DNA of 11,352 nt from the NCBI GenBank assembly GCA_017462505.1, contig JAFTQY010000066.1:1-11352 (forward strand), given 5' to 3'. The position numbers and the translations under genes were made by a program. This DNA is from Clostridia bacterium (lineage in GTDB: Bacteria > Bacillota_A > Clostridia > Christensenellales > Borkfalkiaceae). Positions within the stretch are counted from its first letter, which is position 1. Each line of letters opens with the position of its first letter. Below, one piece after another: positions 5,900 through 11,352 of this stretch. Under the pieces are notes generated by a model. It made no database searches. It saw nothing but the letters and a program-made list of their open reading frames with translations, and was not told the origin of the DNA.

Positions 5900-6526
5900 A
5901 TGAATGCCTTATTTTTTGCCGTATTTACGATATGTACCCTATCCTTACTCCTCTTTTCGCCCGAAAATTTCCTGCCTGCCATGCTGGACGGAGCGGGCAG
6001 AGCCGCTACCCTTTGCGTGTCTTTGATCGCTACGTACGCCGTGTGGATGGGGCTTATGCGGCTGTGGGAGGACAGCGGCGTAGCGCGCGGCGTTTCCCGC
6101 CTCATAAAGCCCGTCGCCAAACGCCTTTTGAAAACGGACGACGAAGAGGCTCTGTCTACCGTCAGTATGAACGTGTCCGTGAATCTTTTGGGGATTTCGG
6201 GCGCGGCGACCCCGTACGGCATCAAAGCGGCGCAGCTTTTGGACAAAACGGACAACGCCGAATATTCCTCGGCGATGTTTTTTGTGCTTAACGCCACGTC
6301 TTTGCAGATTTTGCCCTCGTCCCTCGTCGCCGTCCGCGTGGCAATGCAAAGCGCCAACCCCACGGACATCATCTTGCCCACCCTGATCGCCACAGTATTT
6401 TCCACCGTCCTCGGCGTAGCTTTGACGATGCTTGTCTATCGCAAAAAATCCGCCGCGAAAACGCCTCGGCAATCCGCCCTCTTGGGCACAAAAAAAGCAA
6501 AAACAGGGGGGACGTATACGCGATGA
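5900..6526 (+). CDS. spmA: Spore maturation protein SpmA
   Basis: A 208-residue membrane protein of the nucleoside-recognition (Gate) superfamily. With SpmB it is needed for spore core dehydration and so for heat resistance in Bacillus and Clostridium. Family marks are NLLGISGAATPYGIKA (95-110) and NATSLQILPSSLVAVR (131-146), followed by DIILPTLIATVFSTV. Hydrophobic segments lie at about 4-20, 36-53, 124-147 and 156-180; the C-terminal 28 residues are basic and cytoplasmic-looking. ATG at 5900 is the first possible start in frame, but no Shine-Dalgarno is visible before it. The stop overlaps the spmB start by four bases (ATGA), so the pair is translationally coupled. Confidence 0.93.
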   Translation: MNALFFAVFTICTLSLLLFSPENFLPAMLDGAGRAATLCVSLIATYAVWMGLMRLWEDSGVARGVSRLIKPVAKRLLKTDDEEALSTVSMNVSVNLLGISGAATPYGIKAAQLLDKTDNAEYSSAMFFVLNATSLQILPSSLVAVRVAMQSANPTDIILPTLIATVFSTVLGVALTMLVYRKKSAAKTPRQSALLGTKKAKTGGTYTR

Positions 6527-7038
6527 CGCATATTTTCGCCTTTATCATTCCCACCATTTTTTTGTTGTCCTTTATCGTTGCGTTTATTCGCAAGGTACAC
6601 GTTTACGACTCGTTCACCGACGGAGTCAAGGGCGCGATCCCGCTTATCCTGTCTATCTTTCCCTATATCGCCGCCGTCACTATGCTGTCAAAACTGCTGG
6701 AAGTCAGCGGTGTCGGCGACGTGCTCGCAAAACGCCTCAGTCCGCTTTTTCGTTTTGCGGGCGTTCCGCAGGAGCTTTCGTCCTTACTACTTATCAAACC
6801 GCTGTCAGGGAGCGGCGCGATCGCCGTTTTGTCCGACATTTTGGAAATCTACGGCGCGGACAGTTATATTTCCCGTTGCGCCTGCGTGATCTACGGGTCG
6901 TCCGAAACGATTTTTTATATCGGCGCGGTTTATTTTGCGGGCTTAAAAAGAAAAAATTTAACAAAAGCGATAATCATATCCGTTGCAACGTACCTAATCA
7001 CCGCCGTATTCTGCTGTTTTTTATGCAAAATTTTGTGA
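6523..7038 (+). CDS. spmB: Spore maturation protein SpmB
   Basis: A 171-residue integral membrane protein, partner of SpmA in spore core dehydration. Family motifs: IKPLSGSGAIAVLSDI (91-106) and YGSSETIFYIGAVYF (124-138). Hydrophobic segments at about 4-22, 38-55, 88-105, 127-140 and 148-168. Its own ribosome site is AGGGGGGA (6505-6512), inside the end of spmA. The presence of intact spmA and spmB suggests that the organism, or a recent ancestor, forms endospores. No terminator follows directly; the first strong one is at 7250-7295. Confidence 0.93.
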   Translation: MTHIFAFIIPTIFLLSFIVAFIRKVHVYDSFTDGVKGAIPLILSIFPYIAAVTMLSKLLEVSGVGDVLAKRLSPLFRFAGVPQELSSLLLIKPLSGSGAIAVLSDILEIYGADSYISRCACVIYGSSETIFYIGAVYFAGLKRKNLTKAIIISVATYLITAVFCCFLCKIL

Positions 7039-7153
7039 ATTTGCAATTTTAAAGCACCGTTTTCCAACAAAAAATTGTGAAAATGTTAATTTTTATCATT
7101 TTTTGCGCAGTAGCTATCCTTTTTTGTCGAAAAAAAATTTTTTATTTTTTTTC

Positions 7154-7182
7154 TTTACTTTTTCAGTTTTGCATGCTAAAAT
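7154..7182 (+). promoter_or_regulatory. Candidate promoter in the spmB downstream gap
   Basis: TTTACT (7154-7159), 17 bases, TAAAAT (7177-7182) with an extended TGC before the -10. It has the same -35 and extended element as the ferredoxin promoter. Expected start near 7189. The region is AT-rich, so chance is possible. Confidence 0.4.
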
Positions 7183-7188
7183 ATACTT

Positions 7189-7296
7189 GTAAATCGGTTG
7201 TGGATAACCGAACACATGAACCAGCTCATCATTTTCCCCCTTCTCATATAGGTAACCGCCTTGGGATCGCAAGACCCCAAGGCGGTTATCTTTTTC
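7189..7296 (+). ncRNA. Candidate C-rich small RNA
   Basis: A stretch of about 107 bases running from a plausible promoter to a strong intrinsic terminator with no credible ORF. It would fold a 5' hairpin, TCGGTT-GTGGAT-AACCGA (7194-7211), leave an unpaired pyrimidine run with CCCCCTT (7236-7242), and end in the terminator stem (7250-7291). An exposed CCCCCUU can pair with AAGGGGG-type ribosome sites such as those at 3557-3563 and 8544-8550 (minus strand). C-rich single-stranded loops are typical of some Firmicutes regulatory RNAs. Alternatively this is only the long 3' untranslated region of spmAB. Confidence 0.3.
7250..7296 (+). terminator. Strong intrinsic terminator
   Basis: A 16-base stem (7250-7265 with 7276-7291, one G-T pair), core ACCGCCTTGGG and CCCAAGGCGGT, loop of 10, then TTTTT. 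It ends transcription of spmAB or of the small RNA candidate before the next gene. Confidence 0.88.
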
Positions 7297-7357
7297 GCGG
7301 TTAAAAAGCAAAACAATCGGCAATACTCTTTGAAAAAGAACTTTCAAAGGAATTGCC

Positions 7358-7990
7358 ATGCAAAACAACGTGCGACAAACCGATACTTTCCGCGAAGAAT
7401 TTCCCTATATCTGCGTGCTGGCGGTGCTTGCATCCCTCGTGGGGTGGCTGGGCGAAAATATTTCCACCCTTGTCGGGAGCGGAAAAATCGATTCCCGATT
7501 TCATCTTCTGCCCTTTTTATCCCCTTACGGGCTGATCGTGCTGTTTTTATACGCCGCCTTGCGCGACGTGGACCGCGCGACCTTTTTCGGCAAACCCCTC
7601 TTTACGCGCAACAACCTGCAAACAAAAATTTTGTCTAACCTGTATTGTCTGCTATTTATCACCGCCGCCGCCTTTTTCGGCGAGCTGATCGTCGGCAATC
7701 TCTGGGAAAAAGCGTTCGGCGTGATCCTTTGGGATTACACCAACCATCCCTACTGTTTCACCCGCTATACCTGCCTGCTTACCACCGTTCTTTACGGTAC
7801 GGGTGGCTACCTTTTCTTCCGTTTGGGCTTTTCGCCCCTCTTTCGGCTGATAAAAAAGCTCCCCCGCAAAACCGCAAAAATCATCGGTTACACGTTAGGA
7901 GCTTTGATCCTGCTCGATACGGCGGTCATGGGCGTTCATATCGCCGTTTTTCGCCGCGCGCCCGTCTATTGGACGGTGCGTTTTCGCTAA
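7358..7990 (+). CDS. CmpB-like multi-spanning membrane protein (putative ABC transporter permease, PF06541-like)
   Basis: A 210-residue membrane protein. The pattern fits the family often labelled putative ABC transporter permease: an early GWLGENISTL segment (29-38) followed by SPYGLIVLFLYA (55-66), then a FFGELIVGNLWEKAFGVILW segment (106-125) leading into DYTNHPYCF (126-134) and a further hydrophobic stretch. Family members usually show a WDYS motif at that point; WDYT here is close. Hydrophobic segments lie at about 17-38, 54-69, 92-113, 137-157 and 174-196. No ATPase or binding protein gene is adjacent, so the transporter label is by family only. The start at 7358 has AAAGGA 6 bases upstream. 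The stop is 3 bases from the convergent flavoprotein gene with no terminator between. Confidence 0.65.
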   Translation: MQNNVRQTDTFREEFPYICVLAVLASLVGWLGENISTLVGSGKIDSRFHLLPFLSPYGLIVLFLYAALRDVDRATFFGKPLFTRNNLQTKILSNLYCLLFITAAAFFGELIVGNLWEKAFGVILWDYTNHPYCFTRYTCLLTTVLYGTGGYLFFRLGFSPLFRLIKKLPRKTAKIIGYTLGALILLDTAVMGVHIAVFRRAPVYWTVRFR

Positions 7991-7993
7991 ATT

Positions 7994-8536
7994 TTATCTG
8001 ATCGAATTACCCATTTCGTAGGCGATCGTCATCAGCTCGGGACGCTTTAAAACGTCCCCTTTTTCATACACGCCTCTGCCGTACAGCGTGCCCTTTTCTT
8101 CGTACCCGTCAATGCACATCGCAAACCCGTGGAAACAGGACAGCGTGATATCCAACGTATCCCGCTCGTCCTCCGCCGCCGTTGCGATATAATACAGATC
8201 CTTGTTCGCAATTTCCGTCCAACGCGCCACGGTGCGATCGATCACCGCCTTTAATTGCGCGCAGATCGAATAGAAATACACGGGGCTGGACAGCACCAGC
8301 ACGTCGCAATCGATAATTTTTTGCAAAATATCCGCCATATCGTCGTTAAAGGCGCACTTGCCGCCGTGATCCTTGCAATAATAGCACCCCGTACACGGCG
8401 AAATCTTCTTTTCCACCACGCGGATCTTTTCCACCTCGTGCCCCGCGTCCGTCGCGCCACGCATAAATTCGTCGCACAAAACGTCCGAGTTCCCGCCCTT
8501 TCTAGGACTCCCCGACAAAATCAAAACCTTTTTCAT
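7994..8536 (-). CDS. Iron-sulfur flavoprotein, NADPH-dependent FMN reductase family
   Basis: A 180-residue flavodoxin-fold protein. LILSGSPRKGGNS (5-17) is the FMN phosphate-binding loop. Cys48, 51, 54 and 61 form CxxCxxCx6C, the compact motif of Isf-type flavoproteins that bind a [4Fe-4S] cluster, followed by the usual DDM (65-67). The SSPVYFYS segment (83-90) is the second FMN loop. It probably moves electrons between ferredoxin or NAD(P)H and an unknown acceptor; simple members of this family serve as quinone or FMN reductases. The start has an excellent AAGGGGGAT ribosome site that overlaps the stop codon of the upstream DUF1893 gene. Last gene of a three-gene operon. Confidence 0.85.
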   Translation of the reverse strand: MKKVLILSGSPRKGGNSDVLCDEFMRGATDAGHEVEKIRVVEKKISPCTGCYYCKDHGGKCAFNDDMADILQKIIDCDVLVLSSPVYFYSICAQLKAVIDRTVARWTEIANKDLYYIATAAEDERDTLDITLSCFHGFAMCIDGYEEKGTLYGRGVYEKGDVLKRPELMTIAYEMGNSIR

Positions 8537-8548
8537 GTTTTATCCCCC

Positions 8549-8968
8549 TTAATTCATCAATTTTATCCGTTCGTTTAATACCGTATATGCCCTTTTCGGG
8601 TCGTCCACGTCCAAAACCGCCTGTTCCATCGGGCAAAAGCCCGTGCCCGCGCGGTTGCGTATCGCCGCTACCTTTTCCGCAAACGAGTACGCTATGCCAA
8701 ACCGCAAAAACACCTCTTCCGCCATTTCGCTGAGCACCTTTGCGTGGACTTCCGCCACGCCGAGAAGAACGTACAGATACGCCGCCGCTTTGCCCACGAC
8801 CTTATCTGCCGCCACCGCCCCCGCGCAGTTTTCCTTTGCCGAAAGCCAAGCCAACAGCGGCTTTACACCCCGCTCCTTAGAGCGCAAAATTACGTTGTCG
8901 CCCACAATCGCACAAGTATCCCCGCTATCCAAAAAGGCAAGCGATTTTTCCCGCCAAAGCGCCGTCAT
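8549..8968 (-). CDS. DUF1893 domain protein (TM1506-like, deaminase-fold)
   Basis: A 139-residue protein. Family marks are GVKPLLAWL (34-42), AADKVVGKAAAYL (53-65) and NRAGTGFCPMEQAVLDVDDP (105-124). The structure of the Thermotoga member TM1506 shows a cytidine-deaminase-like fold, with the CPME block in the active-site region; the substrate is unknown. The start is ATG at 8968, which overlaps the aldo/keto reductase stop as ATGA and has GGAG 9 bases upstream; the open frame continues further but into the neighbouring gene. Coupled translation on both sides places it in the same operon as the reductase and the flavoprotein. Confidence 0.85.
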   Translation of the reverse strand: MTALWREKSLAFLDSGDTCAIVGDNVILRSKERGVKPLLAWLSAKENCAGAVAADKVVGKAAAYLYVLLGVAEVHAKVLSEMAEEVFLRFGIAYSFAEKVAAIRNRAGTGFCPMEQAVLDVDDPKRAYTVLNERIKLMN

Positions 8969-10092
8969 TTGAGCAGCTCCGCATACGCCGCCAAAACGTC
9001 CGAAATCTTGATGCTCTGCGGGCAAACCTCTTCGCAGGCGCGACAGGCAAGACACGCGGACGGGCGTTTTTCTTCGGGCATAGTGCCAATACGCATGGGC
9101 GAGATAAACCCGCCGTTTGAAAATTTATGCTCGTTATACAGCTCTAACAGCTCGGGGATATTCAGCCCCTGCGGACAGTATTCCGTGCAATAGCGACAGG
9201 CGGTACACGGAGTCATATCCACCAACATTTCCGCCGTGATTTCGTTTAAAACGCGCTGTTCTTCCGCCGTCAGCGGTTTTTCCTGCGAGCAGGTTTTGAT
9301 ATTGTCCTGCACCTGCGACAGATCGGACATACCCGACAAAACGACCGTCGCGTCAAGCGCCGTCTGTAAAAAACGGAAACACCATGCCGCCACCGATTCG
9401 TTCGGTCTAAGAGCCTTTAACCGCGCCTCGTGCTTGGGCGAAAGCCGCGCCAGCTTGCCGCCGCGTACAGGCTCCATCACCCACACAGGGATATTGTACG
9501 ATCGGAGCAGCTCCACCTTTTCTTTTGCACGCTGAAAAGACCAGTCCACCCAGTTGATTTGAAGCTGACAAAATTCCATGGCGTGCCCATACTTTTCTAA
9601 AAACCGTTTCAAGCTGGGCATGTCTGCGTGCGCGGAAAAACCGAGGTGACGGATACGCCCCGCCGCCTTTTGTTTGACCAGATGATCGAAAATGCGGTAT
9701 TTTTCGTCGAGATATTCGTTGATATTTTTCTCGCAAACGTTGTGGATAAGATAAAAATCGAAATATTCAACACCCGTTTTTTGCAGCTGTTTTTCAAAAA
9801 TTTCCTCTACTTTGTCGATATTCGCAAGGTCGTACCCGGGAAATTTATCGGCAAGATAAAAGCTTTCGCGGGGGTATTTTGACAGAATTTTCCCCGTGAC
9901 GATTTCCGATTGCCCGTTATGATATCCCCAAGCGGTGTCAAAATAATTTACGCCGTTTTTGATGGCATAATCGAAAATTTCCGCCGTTTTTTCCATATCG
10001 ACGTTTTCCAAATTTCCGTCCACCGTCGGAAAACGCATGCAACCCATACCCAAAAAGGATAATTTTTTATCTTTAAAATTTTTATAAATCAT
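8965..10092 (-). CDS. Aldo/keto reductase with C-terminal two-cluster ferredoxin domain
   Basis: A 375-residue oxidoreductase of the COG1453 type. The N-terminal 270 residues form the aldo/keto reductase barrel with the tetrad Asp52, Tyr57, Lys83 and His117 (FDTAWGYHNGQSE, YLADKF, DFYLIHN). The C-terminal 90 residues carry two CxxCxxCxxxCP motifs: Cys296, 299, 302, 306 and Cys347, 350, 353, 357, so it should hold two [4Fe-4S] clusters and can link carbonyl reduction to ferredoxin-like electron flow. The natural substrate is unknown. The start is set at 10092 (MIYKNFKDKKLSFLGMG), with AGGT upstream; the extra 26 codons of open frame lie in repeat DNA and are rejected. First gene of the operon; no clear promoter is seen because repeats fill the upstream DNA. 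Confidence 0.9.
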   Translation of the reverse strand: MIYKNFKDKKLSFLGMGCMRFPTVDGNLENVDMEKTAEIFDYAIKNGVNYFDTAWGYHNGQSEIVTGKILSKYPRESFYLADKFPGYDLANIDKVEEIFEKQLQKTGVEYFDFYLIHNVCEKNINEYLDEKYRIFDHLVKQKAAGRIRHLGFSAHADMPSLKRFLEKYGHAMEFCQLQINWVDWSFQRAKEKVELLRSYNIPVWVMEPVRGGKLARLSPKHEARLKALRPNESVAAWCFRFLQTALDATVVLSGMSDLSQVQDNIKTCSQEKPLTAEEQRVLNEITAEMLVDMTPCTACRYCTEYCPQGLNIPELLELYNEHKFSNGGFISPMRIGTMPEEKRPSACLACRACEEVCPQSIKISDVLAAYAELLK

Positions 10093-10111
10093 AATGTTTA
10101 CCTGTTCTTTA

Positions 10112-10156
10112 TTTTTGAGATACTCTCCACTCGCTTTCGCTCGGTCGGTATGACAA
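10112..10156. repeat. GAGATAC...ATGACAA dispersed repeat, copy 1
   Basis: Shares TTTTTGAGATAC, CTCCAC, GGTCGG and ATGACAA with 10341-10392. The middle folds as GCG-AAA-GC type hairpin on the minus strand. It sits directly upstream of the aldo/keto reductase start. Confidence 0.6.
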
Positions 10157-10177
10157 GGTAGAGAATCCATCTGTTAT

Positions 10178-10290
10178 CGTCGTACCAAGCGGAGCAATTT
10201 TCCCCTCACGGTCATACTGGGCGGGGCAATTTTCCCCTCACGGTCATACTGGGCGGAGCAATTTTCCCTCACGGTCATACCGAGCGGAGC
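10178..10290. repeat. Tandem array of about 3.5 units of 31-32 bases
   Basis: Units at 10178-10208, 10209-10240 and 10241-10271, plus a partial at 10272-10290. The shared pattern is GGTCATACTGGGCGG followed by GCAATTTTCCCCTCA. Units abut with no unique spacers. No frame codes through it. Confidence 0.75.
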
Positions 10291-10392
10291 AAAAAAGTTG
10301 CGCAGTCGAGCGTATCCCTTTTTTTATCCATACTATCTATTTTTTGAGATACGCTCCACGCGGTTGCCATGCAACCTTGGTCGGCATGACAA
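10273..10392. repeat. Inverted-repeat element containing dispersed repeat copy 2
   Basis: The left arm (about 10273-10316, TCATACCGAGC to GAGCGTATC) is the imperfect inverse of the right arm (about 10346-10390, GAGATACGC to CGGCATGAC). The right arm (10341-10392) is also a direct repeat of copy 1 and carries a perfect inner hairpin, GGTTGC-CAT-GCAACC (10363-10377). It looks like a MITE-like palindrome into which, or beside which, the tandem array expanded. Confidence 0.6.
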
Positions 10393-10397
10393 AAACG

Positions 10398-10598
10398 TTA
10401 ATCCGTCAAGCCTAACAAATAATCCGCGCTAACGTCAAATAACTTACACAATCTTTTCAGCATCTCTAAATTAGGCTCTGTTCTGCCCTGCTCGTAGCTT
10501 GCATAACAATTCAACGAAACTCCTAATGTTTCGCAAACGTCCTTTTGTAACAAATCACATTCTATTCTTACTGCTTTTAATCTTTCGCAAAATTTCAT
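10398..10598 (-). CDS. XRE-family transcriptional repressor (single HTH domain)
   Basis: A 66-residue Cro/C1-type regulator consisting of little more than the HTH_3 domain: MKFCERLKAVR, then LLQKDVCETLGVSLNCYASYEQG (16-38, helices 2 and 3), NLEMLKRLCKLFDVSADYLLGL (43-64). The start has a GAGGTGG ribosome site (10605-10611). A promoter on this strand, TGC plus TAAAAT (10618-10626), would begin transcription at about the ribosome site. One of two palindromic operators overlaps its -35/spacer region, so autoregulation is likely. It is divergent from the DUF6809-like gene and presumably represses it. Confidence 0.9.
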   Translation of the reverse strand: MKFCERLKAVRIECDLLQKDVCETLGVSLNCYASYEQGRTEPNLEMLKRLCKLFDVSADYLLGLTD

Positions 10599-10629
10599 AA
10601 TTTACCACCTCAAAAATATTTTAGCACAT

Positions 10630-10668
10630 ACTACCCAAAATGGGTTGACAATACCCATTTTGGGTAGT
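10630..10668. promoter_or_regulatory. Double palindromic operator between the XRE gene and its divergent neighbour
   Basis: A perfect 16-base inverted repeat, ACTACCCAAAATGGGT (10630-10645) and ACCCATTTTGGGTAGT (10653-10668), separated by TGACAAT. Each arm contains its own 13-base palindrome, ACCCAAAATGGGT (10633-10645) and ACCCATTTTGGGT (10653-10665). Their centres are 20 bases apart, about two helical turns, suited to two cooperating dimers. The sites overlap the -35 and fill the spacer of the plus-strand promoter, and cover the upstream part of the XRE promoter. Confidence 0.85.
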
Positions 10669-10673
10669 ATAAT
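10645..10673 (+). promoter_or_regulatory. Perfect consensus promoter of the DUF6809-like gene
   Basis: TTGACA (10645-10650), exactly 17 bases, TATAAT (10668-10673): all twelve consensus bases. Operator 2 sits within the spacer and operator 1 abuts the -35, so repression by steric block is expected. Start near 10680, leader about 23 bases. Confidence 0.88.
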
Positions 10674-10702
10674 ATAATTATCTCACAAAGGGGCAAAGGC
10701 AA

Positions 10703-10954
10703 ATGGACGATATATTGAAAACGCTGTATTACGTAGAGTTAGAAGAAACAAAAAGCTTGTCGCAAAACCGCGAAACAAACAGCTGTTCTGCCTGCGAAAA
10801 TTTACTTCGCGCGTTATCCGACAAACAAAAAGCGCTGTTCTTTGTCTACGAGGCGGAACACAACGCCGTCTGTTGCGAGTACGAGCATATCGTTTACCGC
10901 GCCGCTTTTAAAACGGGCTTTCGTTTGGCGCAAGAACTCTTATCCAAAGAATAG
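10703..10954 (+). CDS. DUF6809-like small protein under XRE control
   Basis: An 83-residue protein. The plan MDDILKTLYYVEL at the start, a central segment LSDKQKALFFVYEAEHNAVCCEYEH (38-62) and a GFRLAQELL end (72-80) fits the small DUF6809 family that is common in Clostridia next to HTH genes; the assignment is from memory of the pattern. It is predicted largely helical with no signal or membrane segment. Cys28 and Cys31 form a CxxC and Cys57-Cys58 are adjacent, which might bind metal or be a redox switch, but these are not general family marks that I can confirm. The ribosome site is AAAGGGG (10687-10693). The function is unknown. A very strong promoter held by a repressor suggests expression is normally kept low and then fully switched on. 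Confidence 0.75.
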   Translation: MDDILKTLYYVELEETKSLSQNRETNSCSACENLLRALSDKQKALFFVYEAEHNAVCCEYEHIVYRAAFKTGFRLAQELLSKE

Positions 10955-10957
10955 AAA

Positions 10958-10987
10958 AAAATCCCGCTGGATATCCAACGGGATTTT
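10958..10987. terminator. Bidirectional intrinsic terminator
   Basis: AAAATCCCG, one mismatch, TGGA-TA-TCCA, CGGGATTTT. On the plus strand it ends in ATTTTT and serves the DUF6809-like gene; on the minus strand it ends in a run of seven T and serves pckG. Confidence 0.88.
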
Positions 10988-11013
10988 ATTTTTATTCAGC
11001 TTTTATCGCGAAA

Positions 11014-11352
11014 TTATTTTGCGCAGTTTGCTTTCAAGATTGCAAGGTTATCCATGATTTCCTTGGGCATCTTGTCGCCGAAGTTTTCTGCGTAGTAGTT
11101 CGTGATTTCTTCTGCTTCCGCCGCCCAACGAGCTTTGTCAACAACGAGCAATTTATCAAGCGTTTCCGCGTCGATATCGCAGTTTTCGATGTTGATATCC
11201 TTTGCATAAGGAAGGTAACCGATCGCCGTTTCCTGCGCGTCAACTTTGCCTTCGCAACGATCCAAGATCCAGTCAAGAACGCGCATGTTATCGCCGAAAC
11301 CAGGCCACATGAAGTTGCCGTTTTCGTCCTGACGGAACCAGTTTACATTGAA
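11014..11352 (-). CDS. pckG: Phosphoenolpyruvate carboxykinase (GTP), C-terminal fragment
   Basis: The last 112 codons of a gene that enters from the right edge. The peptide reads FNVNWFRQDENGNF, MWPGFGDNMRVLDWILDR and onward, the conserved C-terminal region of GTP-dependent PEPCK (EC 4.1.1.32), with Phe and Asn residues of the nucleotide-binding region before the GFG(D/E)N motif. The enzyme interconverts oxaloacetate and PEP with GTP/GDP. In anaerobes it may run in the carboxylating direction for CO2 fixation into oxaloacetate. The catalytic core (P-loop, Mn site, active-site cysteine lid) is outside the window. The gene ends 27 bases from a shared terminator. Confidence 0.95.
   Translation of the reverse strand, partial: FNVNWFRQDENGNFMWPGFGDNMRVLDWILDRCEGKVDAQETAIGYLPYAKDINIENCDIDAETLDKLLVVDKARWAAEAEEITNYYAENFGDKMPKEIMDNLAILKANCAK

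Noticed and set aside
7077..7304. Plus-strand 75-codon ORF after spmB
   Set aside because: It spans an AT-rich promoter-like region and the terminator stem, has no ribosome site and no family pattern.
7990..7996. A terminator between the convergent CmpB-like and flavoprotein genes
   Set aside because: Only three bases separate the stop codons and I find no hairpin with a U-run on either strand.
7994..10092. A defence or toxin-antitoxin system in the small-gene neighbourhood
   Set aside because: All three genes belong to redox or deaminase-fold families with no nuclease, toxin or NTPase signature.
10178..10290. CRISPR array
   Set aside because: The 31-32-base units abut without unique spacers and there are no cas genes nearby; this is a plain tandem repeat.

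Overview
The window looks like a chromosomal segment of an anaerobic, low-oxygen-adapted Bacillota, probably an uncultured Clostridia of the gut type. The pointers are a ruvC-ruvA gene order, the sporulation pair spmA-spmB, a clostridial 2[4Fe-4S] ferredoxin, several Fe-S oxidoreductases, a DUF6809-type small protein beside an XRE regulator, GTP-dependent PEP carboxykinase, strong purine-rich Shine-Dalgarno sequences and many consensus sigma-A-like promoters. The species cannot be fixed from this sequence alone. No rRNA, tRNA, CRISPR array, transposase or integrase was seen.

Layout, left to right. The 5' end of ruvA (cut by the window edge) and ruvC lie on the minus strand behind a consensus promoter (1-940). 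A divergent, very good promoter drives a 95-residue protein with a Val-Asp tetrapeptide repeat tail (1037-1448). A 411-base gap (1449-1859) holds a hairpin, a repeat that recurs near 5.7 kb, a MITE-like inverted repeat and two intrinsic terminators. A ferredoxin and a class I cysteine desulfurase follow on the minus strand (1860-3276), each with its own promoter. Divergent from these is an EF-G-like translational GTPase with a foldable leader and a textbook terminator (3416-5697). After repeats at 5698-5873 come the overlapping genes spmA and spmB (5900-7038). The 319-base gap after them holds a possible C-rich small RNA ending in a strong terminator. A CmpB-like membrane protein (7358-7990) then converges on a minus-strand operon of Fe-S aldo/keto reductase, DUF1893 protein and Isf-type flavoprotein (10092 to 7994). 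A block of nested short repeats (10112-10392) precedes an XRE repressor / DUF6809 pair with two palindromic operators. The window ends in the 3' end of pckG, sharing a bidirectional terminator.

Most genes are housekeeping: recombination, Fe-S assembly and electron transfer, translation-factor paralogue, spore core maturation and gluconeogenesis/anaplerosis. I see no clear multi-gene defence or biosynthetic system. The parts least explained by known families are the Val-Asp repeat protein, the putative C-rich RNA at 7189-7296, the paired terminator-adjacent repeats at 1506 and 5698, and the operator architecture of the XRE/DUF6809 pair.
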